DNA of 50,567 nt from NCBI GenBank assembly GCA_016926595.1, contig JAFGOG010000122.1:1-50567 (forward strand), given 5' to 3'. The notes beneath the pieces are model-generated. The model was not told the origin of the DNA. It did no database searches and was given only the letters and a program-made list of their open reading frames with translations. The position numbers and the translations under genes were made by a program. Source of the DNA: Anaerolineae bacterium (GTDB taxonomy: Bacteria; Chloroflexota; Anaerolineae; JAAYZQ01). Positions 24,987-33,418 of the stretch are shown piece by piece. Position 1 is the stretch's first letter; the number at the start of each line of letters is the position of its first letter.

Positions 24987-25015
24987 TTTACAAACTGGCC
25001 ACTTTCTGGTATACT
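24987..25015 (+). promoter_or_regulatory. Sigma70-type promoter of the two-domain orphan gene
   Basis: TTTACA (24987-24992), a 17-bp spacer, and TATACT (25010-25015), five of six matches in each. The start point is expected near 25022, about 28 nt before the ATG at 25050. Confidence 0.75.
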
Positions 25016-25049
25016 GATGGGCAAAGGCAACAATTCAGGATAGGCAGCA

Positions 25050-25628
25050 ATGGCGACTTATGAAGAGCTGATCGACGAATTGGAATCGCTCACCCCGCAG
25101 AGCCTGGACGAGCTGGCCCGTTTCGTCCGGTACCTGAAGTGGAAACAGGAGCCAACCCAAGCTGGCGTTGGCGGCGCCTGGACCTTTGACTTTGTCGAGC
25201 ACTTTCGGCAGGCCATTGTCAGCGCCGAGCACAATCCGGCCGGTATGGACATCAACATTGGGGAGGCAGCCTGCGGCGGCGAGTGGCGGATGGCACTGTG
25301 GGAACACCCACCCCTACACGGCTCGGCCATGATCGAGTACCAGGTGCCGGTGCCGGTCACTGTCCGCAACCTCTGTCTACGGTTCGCCACCGGCATCCGC
25401 GATGGGTCACGTCTGGCTGAGGGCAACGTCGTCGCCTTCCGGGTGTTCGTCAACGGCTGGAAGTTGTGGAGCGACACCCAGCACCAGATCCGGTGGAAAG
25501 AGCACGAGCTGGCCATGCCCGCCCTGGCAGGCGATGTCGCCCGCATCCAGTTCTTCACCGACGGGTTGGGTAACCACGAGTGGGCCTGGGCAGTATGGGG
25601 TGAACCAAGGTTGATCGGAGAGTCCTGA
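25050..25628 (+). CDS. Orphan two-domain protein: helical N-terminus plus beta-sandwich
   Basis: A 192-residue protein without a family I can name. Residues 1-33 (TYEELIDELESLTPQSLDEL then ARFVRYLKWK) resemble the short helical hairpin of DUF2281/antitoxin-like proteins. Residues 55-192 are rich in Trp, aromatic and beta-prone residues (GEWRMALWEHPPLHG, VFVNGWKLWSD, EWAWAVWGEPRLIG), as in carbohydrate-binding or jelly-roll domains. There is no signal peptide. It has its own promoter and lies 49 bp before an acyl-CoA dehydrogenase gene, possibly co-transcribed. AGGATAGG precedes the ATG. Confidence 0.6.
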   Translation: MATYEELIDELESLTPQSLDELARFVRYLKWKQEPTQAGVGGAWTFDFVEHFRQAIVSAEHNPAGMDINIGEAACGGEWRMALWEHPPLHGSAMIEYQVPVPVTVRNLCLRFATGIRDGSRLAEGNVVAFRVFVNGWKLWSDTQHQIRWKEHELAMPALAGDVARIQFFTDGLGNHEWAWAVWGEPRLIGES

Positions 25629-25677
25629 GGCGCACTTGCGAGTCCTTTATAGCTAGATTCTTCTCCAAGGAGGTCCG

Positions 25678-26823
25678 ATGAACTTTGAGCTCGACGAAGA
25701 GCAACGTTTGGTGCGCGACATGGTGCGTGATTTTGCCCAGCAAGAGCTGGCGCCTCGCGCCGCGCAAGTGGACAAGACTGAGGAATTCCCAGCCGAGAGC
25801 ATCCGCAAGATGGCCGAGTTGGGGCTGTTGGGCCTGCCCTACCCGGAAAAGTACGGCGGCGGCGGCGGCGACTATGTGAGCTATGCCATCGCCATGGAAG
25901 AGGTCGCCCGCGCCTGCGGGACGACAGCGCTGATCTATGCCGCACACGTGTCACTCGGCTGCGGGCCGATCTACTACTTTGGCACTGAGGAACAGAAGCA
26001 AAAGTGGCTGCCTCGCCTGTGCAGTGGCAAGGGACTCGGCGCCTTTGGCCTGACCGAGCCGGAAGCCGGATCAGACGCAGGGTCTACACGGACAACTGCC
26101 GTGCGCGATGGAGATTCCTACGTGATCAACGGCAGCAAGATGTGGATCACATCTGGGGCCATCGCCGACGTAGTGGTCGCCACAGCCAAGACCGATCCGG
26201 CCGCCGGGACGCGAGGCATCTCCTGCTTCCTGGTGGAAAAAGGCACACCAGGCTTTATCCCCGGCAAAAACGAGCCAAAGATGGGCTTGAAAGGATCGGT
26301 AACGTCGGCGCTGTCATTCGAGGAGTGTCGGGTGCCGGCCTGCAACCTGCTTGGCAAGGAGGGCGAGGGGTTCAGGCAGATGCTGATTACCCTCGACGGT
26401 GGGCGGATCAGCATCGGAGCGATGGCTTTGGGACTGGCGCAGGCAGCCCTCGACCAGGCAACACGCTATGCCAAGGAACGGAAGCAGTTTGGACAGCCAA
26501 TTGCTAAATTCCAGGCGATCCAATGGATGATCGCCGACATGGCAACCGAGATCGACGCCGCGCGGCTGCTGATCTACCGCGCTGCGGCCATGAAAGATGC
26601 CGGCCAGCCGTTCAGCAAAGAGGCAGCGATGGCCAAGCTATATGCCTCCGAAACGGCCGAGCGAGCGGCGTTCAAGGCGTTGCAGATCCACGGCGGCTAC
26701 GGCTACAGCCGCGAATACCCGGTGGAGCGCATCTACCGCGACCAACGGCTGTGCAGCATCGGCGAGGGGACGAGCGAGATCCAGCGCCTGGTCATCGCCC
26801 GCCAGGTTCTGGGCAAGTTCTAG
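25678..26823 (+). CDS. Acyl-CoA dehydrogenase, second copy
   Basis: A 381-residue acyl-CoA dehydrogenase. It has AFGLTEPEAGSDAGSTRTTA and KMWITSGAIADVVV for FAD and substrate contacts, and the C-terminal CSIGEGTSEIQRLVIARQVL with Glu at the catalytic-base position. It is more like classical short-chain enzymes than the copy at 18500, which has YEGTNQ instead of GEGTSE. AAGGAGG lies just before the ATG. No ETF genes or other beta-oxidation genes are adjacent. A bidirectional terminator follows. Confidence 0.92.
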   Translation: MNFELDEEQRLVRDMVRDFAQQELAPRAAQVDKTEEFPAESIRKMAELGLLGLPYPEKYGGGGGDYVSYAIAMEEVARACGTTALIYAAHVSLGCGPIYYFGTEEQKQKWLPRLCSGKGLGAFGLTEPEAGSDAGSTRTTAVRDGDSYVINGSKMWITSGAIADVVVATAKTDPAAGTRGISCFLVEKGTPGFIPGKNEPKMGLKGSVTSALSFEECRVPACNLLGKEGEGFRQMLITLDGGRISIGAMALGLAQAALDQATRYAKERKQFGQPIAKFQAIQWMIADMATEIDAARLLIYRAAAMKDAGQPFSKEAAMAKLYASETAERAAFKALQIHGGYGYSREYPVERIYRDQRLCSIGEGTSEIQRLVIARQVLGKF

Positions 26824-26834
26824 GCAAAAACAAG

Positions 26835-26862
26835 CGCCAGACGGGCGCGCGTCCGTCTGGCG
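26835..26862. terminator. Bidirectional terminator between acd and the small membrane gene
   Basis: A perfect 10-bp stem (CGCCAGACGG at 26835-26844, CCGTCTGGCG at 26853-26862) with an 8-nt loop. On the minus strand it is followed by CTTGTTTTTG, so it should terminate the gene ending at 26953. On the plus strand it lies 11 bases after the acd stop but has no U tract. Confidence 0.7.
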
Positions 26863-26952
26863 TGAATTCCAGAGACAGCTTTTAGAGGCCACCCGAGGGC
26901 CGAGCCCGCAGGCCGGCCTCGCTGGCGAACAGCCAAATAGGTATAAGCCTGG

Positions 26953-27198
26953 CTATTGCTTGAGAATCAGCTTATCGTAGATATACCAGACAATGATGCA
27001 CAGGATTGCCGCGCCGACAGTTGACAGCACCGTATACAGGATGACCCTGCCAAGGTAATTACCGCCGGGCATCAACACGATCCATGAGATTATCAAGGAG
27101 ACGGCAAACGCAACGGCCACCACGACAAGCAGCCCATACTTGACCAGCCGCTTCTTCCGCATGGTGACATCTTCTGGTGCAGCCTTTTTTGCAGACAT
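26953..27198 (-). CDS. Small two-pass membrane protein
   Basis: An 81-residue protein with a charged N-terminus (SAKKAAPEDVTMRKKRLVKY) and two membrane helices at about residues 21-41 and 52-73, ending IYDKLILKQ. No family is recognised. The ATG at 27198 is chosen because GGAGGAGG lies directly before it; a longer in-frame start at 27246 has no such site. It has its own candidate promoter at 27252-27280 and a terminator, so it is a single-gene unit divergent from the AMMECR1 gene. Confidence 0.6.
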   Translation of the reverse strand: MSAKKAAPEDVTMRKKRLVKYGLLVVVAVAFAVSLIISWIVLMPGGNYLGRVILYTVLSTVGAAILCIIVWYIYDKLILKQ

Positions 27199-27251
27199 AT
27201 CCTCCTCCATGAATGTATGATAGGCATCACTGCCAATTCGGTACATGCATA

Positions 27252-27280
27252 ATCATACCACAAAACCTGTACAAATGCAA
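27252..27280 (-). promoter_or_regulatory. Candidate extended -10 promoter of the small membrane gene
   Basis: Reading leftwards: TTGCAT (27280-27275), a 17-bp spacer, and TATGAT (27257-27252) preceded by TGG. The start point is expected near 27245, giving a leader of about 48 nt. The same hexamer pair occurs at 9757-9785. Confidence 0.55.
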
Positions 27281-27342
27281 GTCCAGCGAGCAGCGCCATT
27301 TGGCGATTTTAACACAAAGGTCTTTAAGCAGAGGAGTAGGCA

Positions 27343-27873
27343 ATGACCGAATCACATCCACTGGTAAAACTGGCAAGGGAAACGATCGAGCTGTATGTTC
27401 GAGAAGGCAAGCAGCCTCCTCCCCCCAAAGAACTGCCTCCCGAAATGCGCCGTCCGGCTGGCGCGTTTGTGACCATCCACCGTCATGGACAGCTTCGCGG
27501 TTGCATCGGCACGATCCAGCCAACCTGCGACAGCGTGGCCGAAGAGGTGATCCAAAATGCCGTGTCTGCGGCCACTCGCGATCCCCGGTTCCCTTCCATT
27601 CGCCGCAACGAGCTGGCCGACCTGGATGTCAAAGTAGACGTCCTAGGCGAGCCCGAACCGATCAGTTCTCCGGACGAGCTGGATCCCAAGCGCTATGGGC
27701 TCATCGTCCAGTCACTCACCCATTCGTGGAAGCGGGGTCTCCTGCTCCCCGACCTCGAAGGAATAGACACCATAGACAAACAGGTATACTGGACCCGCTA
27801 TCACAAAGCCGGAATAACCGACCCCAACGAGCCGGTCCAGATGTTCCGGTTCGAGGTGCAGCGGCACACCTAG
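27343..27873 (+). CDS. AMMECR1-domain protein (AmmeMemoRadiSam protein A)
   Basis: A 176-residue AMMECR1 protein. The family signature LRGCIGT lies in GQLRGCIGTIQPTCDSVAEE near residue 50, preceded by GAFVTIHRHG. The region DPRFPSIRRNEL follows. In many bacteria this protein occurs with a Memo-like dioxygenase and a radical SAM protein; neither partner is next to it here. The function of the family is unresolved, with possible roles in RNA or protein modification. AGAGGAG precedes the ATG. It converges on the end of the envelope operon. Confidence 0.85.
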   Translation: MTESHPLVKLARETIELYVREGKQPPPPKELPPEMRRPAGAFVTIHRHGQLRGCIGTIQPTCDSVAEEVIQNAVSAATRDPRFPSIRRNELADLDVKVDVLGEPEPISSPDELDPKRYGLIVQSLTHSWKRGLLLPDLEGIDTIDKQVYWTRYHKAGITDPNEPVQMFRFEVQRHT

Positions 27874-27890
27874 GGTGGGCAGGGCACGAT

Positions 27891-27935
27891 CCTGACCAGG
27901 GGAAACCTTCCCCACCCATCCAGGAACTGGTCAGG
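27891..27935. terminator. Nested inverted repeat between convergent genes
   Basis: An outer 9-bp stem (CCTGACCAG at 27891-27899, CTGGTCAGG at 27927-27935) encloses an inner 6-bp stem (GGGGAA at 27899-27904, TTCCCC at 27908-27913); the two share base 27899. It fills the gap between the AMMECR1 stop and the end of the minus-strand operon. No U tract is seen on either strand, so intrinsic termination is uncertain. Confidence 0.4.
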
Positions 27936-27952
27936 AAAACCCGGCCCGTGGA

Positions 27953-29278
27953 TTAGTGGGTTGCCGTATACTCGGCAAATGCCAACCCCAGCAATGTGAT
28001 CTGGCCCGTGTCCGGATCGAAAAGGTTGCCCGTGGAATAGATCTTGTCGGCTAGGCCGTACCACGCCCAGCGCTGCACCAACCGGTTGCCGTCGGCTTGA
28101 TAGCCGGTCTCGCTGTCGGTTGCCGTCAACATCAAGTCGAAAGCAGCGACCAGGAAATCCCGGACCCGGTCAAAGGGAAAACCATACTCCGGCGGCATCA
28201 GGACGCTGAACTCGGTCACGATCAAAGGCCTGTCGCGCAGGCCCCGCTCAGCCATCCAGGCCCGGAATGACGCAATCTCACGCTTCAAGATCTCGACGTC
28301 GGCATTATCCTCTATTTCGTACAAGATCCCCCTGTCGTCAGGCAGACCTGGAGGGATATCCACACCCCACGATCCTCGTTCCTCGCGGAGGATGGCCAAG
28401 TGGATGTTCCACACATCTACCGGCATCGGTTCCCCGTACTTTTCTTCATAAGCCAATAGCACGCCATCCAGGTACCTTAGACGAAGAGGGGTCACCTGCG
28501 AAATACCGCCGATCGCTATCCGGGCCGACGGATCGGCGCTCTTGAGCGCCGTGTACACCTGGTGGTAGACTAGGGCATATTCCTCGGGCGTGGCGCAATC
28601 TTGCCATATCACGTCCGGTTCGTTCCCCACCAGCCACAACGCGCCCGGCTGCGTGCGGGCGATTTCCTGCAGCGTTTCGGCGTCGGGCGAGTAGGTCGCG
28701 CCCAACACCTGCACAAGCGGGGCGAATTCCATGCCTGCCGGCAGGGGCAATACCTGCTCTGTCAGGCCGGTCAGAAACCAGCCCGCTCCCAGCCGTTCCA
28801 CATCGTAGCGAGCCATATCCGATTGGGGAGCCACCACACCTACCCGTTGGCGTAAGGAAAACAACCCTGGCGAGGGCGTCGGCGCTGGCTTACTGGCCGA
28901 AGCTTGCGTTGGAGTGCCGGCCATTCCCGCCGGAGTGAGTGTGGGCCTCAGAGATGTCCCCGATGGGTGGCTAACCATGGGCGGCGTGGGGGACAATCGC
29001 GCCTGGACGGCAGCAGATGTCTCCCCAACGGTTGGCGTTGCAGGCTGCCTCGTGGGTGTTGCAGATCGAGGATATGGCGCAGCAGGACTGGGGACCAGGC
29101 GCTCCTGGATGGCGCTGGGAGTCACCACAACCGATGGCGTCTCCGGCTGGCTGTTCCTCCAGCTCGAAATCCACGGTACAGCCAGCAACCCCATGCCGAT
29201 CACAATCAGGGCTACTCCAGCTACGAGCAACCAGCGGGCATGCGCTTTGCTGTCGTGTTTAGCGGAAAATGATTTCAA
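27953..29278 (-). CDS. Membrane-anchored clan GH-A-like glycoside hydrolase with Pro/Thr stalk
   Basis: A 441-residue protein. One membrane helix (about residues 17-36) anchors it. Residues 45-140 are a Pro/Thr/Ser-rich stalk. Residues 145-441 form a TIM-barrel-like domain with ALWLVGNEPDVIW (E220, acid/base position) and RPLIVTEFSVLMP (E356, nucleophile position), the two-Glu pattern of clan GH-A. The catalytic domain is paralogous to that of the protein at 34765-37275. The substrate is unknown; an envelope glycan is inferred. Last in the minus-strand operon, it overlaps the DUF4012 gene by 20 bp. Confidence 0.75.
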   Translation of the reverse strand: MKSFSAKHDSKAHARWLLVAGVALIVIGMGLLAVPWISSWRNSQPETPSVVVTPSAIQERLVPSPAAPYPRSATPTRQPATPTVGETSAAVQARLSPTPPMVSHPSGTSLRPTLTPAGMAGTPTQASASKPAPTPSPGLFSLRQRVGVVAPQSDMARYDVERLGAGWFLTGLTEQVLPLPAGMEFAPLVQVLGATYSPDAETLQEIARTQPGALWLVGNEPDVIWQDCATPEEYALVYHQVYTALKSADPSARIAIGGISQVTPLRLRYLDGVLLAYEEKYGEPMPVDVWNIHLAILREERGSWGVDIPPGLPDDRGILYEIEDNADVEILKREIASFRAWMAERGLRDRPLIVTEFSVLMPPEYGFPFDRVRDFLVAAFDLMLTATDSETGYQADGNRLVQRWAWYGLADKIYSTGNLFDPDTGQITLLGLAFAEYTATH

Positions 29279-31229
29279 TCTGCTGGTCCGTCGCCAAATA
29301 CAATTCGAGCTTTACTTCACCAACCTCGATAGCAGCCGCTTCCGGCGTTGCTTTGACCACATAGACATCAGGCGGCAGCCGCACCGCAACTCGCAGCAGG
29401 ATCGGAGGCGTGCCCGATTGCTTCTGCACCGTCAGCCGGTAGTGAAACCCGTCTTGCTCGTGGGTTACAATCCCCGCCGGCAGTTGCCAACGGAGCTGTA
29501 CGTCTCGGGCCTCGCCCGGCGGGACGACGAAAAAGAGGCCAAATGCCATCTTGCCCTTTTCTGTCGGGCCGCTATCTGGGCCGGCGTCACCTGGAGGCGC
29601 AAATCCGTAGCGATACAGGAGACTACCGGATGGCAGCGGCGCGCGCTCCCGCTCCAAGAGCTGCGATCCCTCTGGCACATAGAAACGGGCGTAATCCCAG
29701 TAACAACCAACCATCCCTTCCTCGTAGGTAAGTCGCTCCCTCACTCCCTGGATGCAGGGCTCAGGCTGTGATGGGCTCCGATTGAGGTAATGTACAGTCG
29801 CGCCGACCTGGCCCTGCCTGGGGTCGCGCAGATCCACCTGGTAGTCGATCACCCTCTCGACTATCGGGTCTACCTTGTTAAACCCAACATTGGCATCCAC
29901 TAACTGAAAATAGTCACCGCTCACCGGCAGCAACGCCCCGTCCCACTTGAGCAAAGCGAGCAAAGCCGCCGCTTCCGAGTCATGGAGATAGATCAGAATG
30001 TGCCGCTCCCGCAGCCCAACCCACAGAGCCTCCGCCAGCCGGTTTGGATCGACGGTACTGGGTTGAGCCTGTACCCTTTCGAGCATGGCCGTGACCAGCT
30101 CGGTCATCACATCTTTCCGGTGGCTTTGCCAGTCACTCCATTCACCAGACGGCGTAAGCCCTGGCTGTGGCTGGGTCCAGGCGTTGCGGATGACTTGCAG
30201 AAGGTTTGCCCCGGTCACCGGTTGAGTCGTCGATTCCAGAGTCAGCGGTTCCATCGCCGCGACCAGCAGCCTCAGAGCCTCCTGATCGACGGCAATCACA
30301 CCGTCCACCGCCAAGTTTTGGTCACGCTGCAACATGCGTTCAGCGACCTGGGCAGAGGTCGGAAAATCGGGCGACCAGTTGCTGTCGCGCAAGAGCCATA
30401 TCTCGGCCCACATCGTCCGCAGCAGCGCGTCGGGTGGGCTGTCGTGCGGCACAGCCAAGTTGTCCACGCTGTAACTGTCGCGGAAAGCCACGCCAGTTAC
30501 CCGCCCTCCCTCTGTGGTCACCAGGCCAACGCCCGAAATCCAGCCGCCGGTGGGCCGTCGTTCGTCGTCGTTTTGGGCCAGGATCAGGTAGGTGCGCGGG
30601 CTGTCGCCGCCCAGCAGGTCAGGCGCGATCCGGGCCGCCTGGATGCCGCTGCGAAGCAGCGGCAAGGCCCGATCCGTGGTAGCGAGCAACCGGCCCACGC
30701 GGGCAGAGAGCCGGTCGGCATCGATCTGCGCCCTCTCGGCCGCGGCGTACGCCAGGGCGGACTCGGCTGAGACGAGTGCTGGCCGGGACTGCTCCAGCAC
30801 CCCAATCACGCCGGGCAGGTCGAACTGGCCTGCCTGCGCTTGCGCCAGCGCCGGAGACAGAGCGTCGAAAGCCAGTACGCCTCCGTCTGCCAAGGCCTGG
30901 GCCATCTCCAGGAGATGCGGCGCGCTGGCGACATCAGGCCCTACCCCCGGCAGCCACCCTAACCAGGGCGCCAGTTTGAGAAAAGGCTGCCCTTCGCTGC
31001 GCAGGCAAATGATGTCACTCTGTAGGCCGTGGAGCTGGGCGCCGGCGTCGGTCAGGGCCTGGGCTGAAAAGGTTGGCACAAGCGATTGCAGGGCGCGCAG
31101 CCGCACCATGCTGGAATCCAGGCAGGTACGGATGCGCCGGTACTTGATGCCTCCCCAGCCGGCGATCAGCGCCAGCCCGGCGATGATCAACACCAGCGCC
31201 GTGAATGTCCGCCATCTCCTCTTTGCCAC
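29259..31229 (-). CDS. DUF4012 membrane protein
   Basis: A 656-residue protein with an N-terminal membrane helix (FTALVLIIAGLALIAGW) and a large outer domain. The DUF4012 hallmark LAQNDDERRPTGGWISG lies near residue 225, and the following block has FRDSYSVDNL and PPDALLRTMWAE. Such proteins occur in exopolysaccharide and wall-glycan clusters of Gram-positive-type bacteria and Chloroflexota, and some are thought to ligate or handle surface glycans; the function is unproven. The GTG at 31229 is preferred over the ATG at 31301 because GGAG lies 7 bases before it and it avoids overlap with the previous gene. It is translationally coupled to the gene after it. Confidence 0.8.
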   Translation of the reverse strand: MAKRRWRTFTALVLIIAGLALIAGWGGIKYRRIRTCLDSSMVRLRALQSLVPTFSAQALTDAGAQLHGLQSDIICLRSEGQPFLKLAPWLGWLPGVGPDVASAPHLLEMAQALADGGVLAFDALSPALAQAQAGQFDLPGVIGVLEQSRPALVSAESALAYAAAERAQIDADRLSARVGRLLATTDRALPLLRSGIQAARIAPDLLGGDSPRTYLILAQNDDERRPTGGWISGVGLVTTEGGRVTGVAFRDSYSVDNLAVPHDSPPDALLRTMWAEIWLLRDSNWSPDFPTSAQVAERMLQRDQNLAVDGVIAVDQEALRLLVAAMEPLTLESTTQPVTGANLLQVIRNAWTQPQPGLTPSGEWSDWQSHRKDVMTELVTAMLERVQAQPSTVDPNRLAEALWVGLRERHILIYLHDSEAAALLALLKWDGALLPVSGDYFQLVDANVGFNKVDPIVERVIDYQVDLRDPRQGQVGATVHYLNRSPSQPEPCIQGVRERLTYEEGMVGCYWDYARFYVPEGSQLLERERAPLPSGSLLYRYGFAPPGDAGPDSGPTEKGKMAFGLFFVVPPGEARDVQLRWQLPAGIVTHEQDGFHYRLTVQKQSGTPPILLRVAVRLPPDVYVVKATPEAAAIEVGEVKLELYLATDQQIEIIFR

Positions 31230-31254
31230 TCTTACGCTCCAGACCTCTCTGTGC

Positions 31255-32379
31255 TCATGGGTCAGCCGCCGGTCGTCGGCGCTCGTCGACCAGGCGTTCA
31301 TCCCACTTGTTCCGGATCAAGGCCGTCATTTTGCGACAGAACGCCTCGCGATCGAACTGGATAGCATGGCGGCGGATGGCGTCCCGGTCGAACGGCAAGT
31401 GCGCTGCCCTATCCACCGCTTCGCACAGCGCTTCGGCAGTCTGCCCCCTAAACAACACGCCGGTCAGGCCATCGATCACCGTTTCGACCGCCCCACCTTG
31501 GCCGTAGGCTATCACCGGCCGGCCGGTTGCCTGAACCTCGACCGGCGTGATGCCAAAATCCTCTTTGCCGGGAAAGATCAAGGCCTGGCAGCCGCGCATC
31601 GCGTCCCGGACCCCTTCCCGCAGCAGGGCGCCGAGAAAGCGGACGTTCGGTCCGGCCATGGCTTCTAGTCGGCGGCGCTCCGGCCCATCGCCGGCGATCC
31701 ACAGCGGTTTGCCCAGCCGGTTGAACGCCTCGACCGCCAGGTCGATCCGCTTATAGGCCGTCAGGCGCGACACCACCAGGTAATAATCGCCGCTCTCCCC
31801 ACCGGGAGTGAAATAGGCCGTGTCCACAGGTGGATGGATAACCGTTGAAGTCCGGCGATAGTAGCGATCGATCCGCTGGGCCACAAAGCGCGAGTTGGCC
31901 ACAAAATGATCGACCCGGCTGGCGGCCGCCACATCCCACACCCGGAAACGATGCATAACCAGGGCGACATACCCCCGTGCCAGCCAGGGGACACGGCGTG
32001 CATACAGGTAGGACAGGTCCCAGGCATAACGGGCTGGGGTGTGGCAATAGCAGATGTGCAAGGCCTCGGGTGCGGGGATAACCCCCTTGGCGCAGGCGTG
32101 GCTGCTGCTCAAAACCAGGTCAAAACTGGTCAGGTCAAACGACTCGACGGCCAGGGGAAAGAGCGGCAGATAGATCTCGTGCCAGCGTCGGGCCAGCGGT
32201 AAACGTTGGACAAAAGAGGTCTTGATATCCATCCCCGCCAGCAGCGCCTCCTGCCGGTTGCGGTTGCCGACGAGTAAGGTATAGACCGGAGCATCGGGAT
32301 AGAGCTGGTGCAGCGCCGCGGCCACCTGGTCTGATCCGCCCAGGTTGCAGAAAAAATCGTGGACGATGGCGACTTTCAT
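31255..32379 (-). CDS. GT4-family glycosyltransferase
   Basis: A 374-residue GT-B enzyme of family GT4. The N-terminal acceptor domain starts MKVAIVHDFFCNLGGSDQ. The donor-binding domain has YYLVVSRLTAYKRIDLAVEAF, LWIAGDGPERRRLE, and the E(x7)E motif in PGKEDFGITPVEVQATGRPV. It is likely a retaining, nucleotide-sugar-dependent enzyme acting on lipid-linked glycan at the inner face of the membrane. The ATG at 32379 overlaps the stop of the YbhN-like gene by 4 bp, which fixes the start. Confidence 0.9.
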   Translation of the reverse strand: MKVAIVHDFFCNLGGSDQVAAALHQLYPDAPVYTLLVGNRNRQEALLAGMDIKTSFVQRLPLARRWHEIYLPLFPLAVESFDLTSFDLVLSSSHACAKGVIPAPEALHICYCHTPARYAWDLSYLYARRVPWLARGYVALVMHRFRVWDVAAASRVDHFVANSRFVAQRIDRYYRRTSTVIHPPVDTAYFTPGGESGDYYLVVSRLTAYKRIDLAVEAFNRLGKPLWIAGDGPERRRLEAMAGPNVRFLGALLREGVRDAMRGCQALIFPGKEDFGITPVEVQATGRPVIAYGQGGAVETVIDGLTGVLFRGQTAEALCEAVDRAAHLPFDRDAIRRHAIQFDREAFCRKMTALIRNKWDERLVDERRRPAADP

Positions 32380-33416
32380 CCGGGGAGCTCCTCTCCCTCG
32401 CTCGCCTGCCGCAGCCGCCTGAGGCTGTACCCAGATCTGGCCAGGAAGAAAAGCCCCAACAGGCTGGCCGGCAAATAGATCAGCAGATGCAGGATGACGC
32501 CAAAGCCCAGCGCCGTGCTCTTTTCGACGCCGAACAGCGACAGGGCCAAGACGCTCAGGTAATGCAGGACGCCGACACTGCCCGGCGACGAAGGAAGGCG
32601 AACCCCAACCTGAGACACCACCAGGATCACCACGGGCGCCACCGCCGGAACTCGGATCCCCAGACTCCACAAAATGAGCTGGTTCAGTAGGACCGTGATA
32701 GCCCAAATGGCAATCGACCAGGCCCACAGCCCCAGCACGACCTTGCCGCGCCGCCACACACCAACCGCCGACAGGGCCGACAGGGCCGGCCCGAGCAGCC
32801 TGGGCCGGCGCCCCAACAGCCGCTCCAGCCAGCGCGTGACCGCCTGTTGATGACGAGCCACCCAGACCATCGCTCCCAGGACCAGCACAAACAGGCCGGC
32901 GCTGAGCCACACCGTCCACGGCAGTTGCCCAGGCGCAGGGCCTGCCTGGAAGCAGGGCAGGATGGCGAGCGCAATCAACAACAGGCTCATGCCCTCTACG
33001 ACCTTTTCGCCGACGATGGTCGCCAGGGCAAACGCCATTCCGCCGGCTGTTCCCTGTCCGGCCAGGTAGGCGCGCACCAGCGTTCCCACCTTGCCGGGCA
33101 GCACGGCATTGGACAATTGGGCGATGTTCAGAATCTCGAACAGCCGTCTCAGTTTCGGCATACAACCAGGTACAAAAAGGCGTTGCCAACGCGCGGCGAT
33201 AGCCAAGAAGGTCAGGATCTCGATGCCCACGGCAGCCAGCAGCGTCAACGGCTCAGCCTGGCCCAACACAGCCGCCACCTTGTCCAGCCGCACACCCCGC
33301 AGGGCCAGAAACAGGCATAGCGCACTGAACAGCAGGCCCAAGACCACTTGCCCGGCCGATCGCGCCATCCGGGCTGGCCCTGCGCCATCTGAAGGCTGCG
33401 ACTGAAGCGAGTCCAT
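32376..33416 (-). CDS. YbhN/AglD-type membrane protein (LPG synthase-like transmembrane family)
   Basis: A 346-residue protein with about eight membrane helices, of the UPF0104 / lysylphosphatidylglycerol synthase membrane-domain family. Family points are FEILNIAQLSNAVLPGKVGTLVRAYLA near residue 95 and GVRLPSSPGSVGVLHY near residue 275. The soluble aminoacyl-transfer domain of MprF is absent. In glycan operons such proteins are often proposed to be flippases or to help lipid-linked sugar transport. It overlaps the GT4 gene by 4 bp and lies 2 bp after the GT39 gene. Confidence 0.85.
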   Translation of the reverse strand: MDSLQSQPSDGAGPARMARSAGQVVLGLLFSALCLFLALRGVRLDKVAAVLGQAEPLTLLAAVGIEILTFLAIAARWQRLFVPGCMPKLRRLFEILNIAQLSNAVLPGKVGTLVRAYLAGQGTAGGMAFALATIVGEKVVEGMSLLLIALAILPCFQAGPAPGQLPWTVWLSAGLFVLVLGAMVWVARHQQAVTRWLERLLGRRPRLLGPALSALSAVGVWRRGKVVLGLWAWSIAIWAITVLLNQLILWSLGIRVPAVAPVVILVVSQVGVRLPSSPGSVGVLHYLSVLALSLFGVEKSTALGFGVILHLLIYLPASLLGLFFLARSGYSLRRLRQASEGEELPG

Positions 33417-33418
33417 CC

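Noticed and set aside
26890..26935. GC-rich inverted segments (GAGGCC/GGCCTC) as a second terminator or structured RNA
   Set aside because: The arms are short and the stretch is GC-rich, so such pairing is expected by chance. The neighbouring 10-bp stem explains the gene ends.
30592..31668. Plus-strand frame opposite DUF4012 and the GT4 gene
   Set aside because: It spans parts of two genes with strong minus-strand motifs. Codon composition is that of an antisense shadow.
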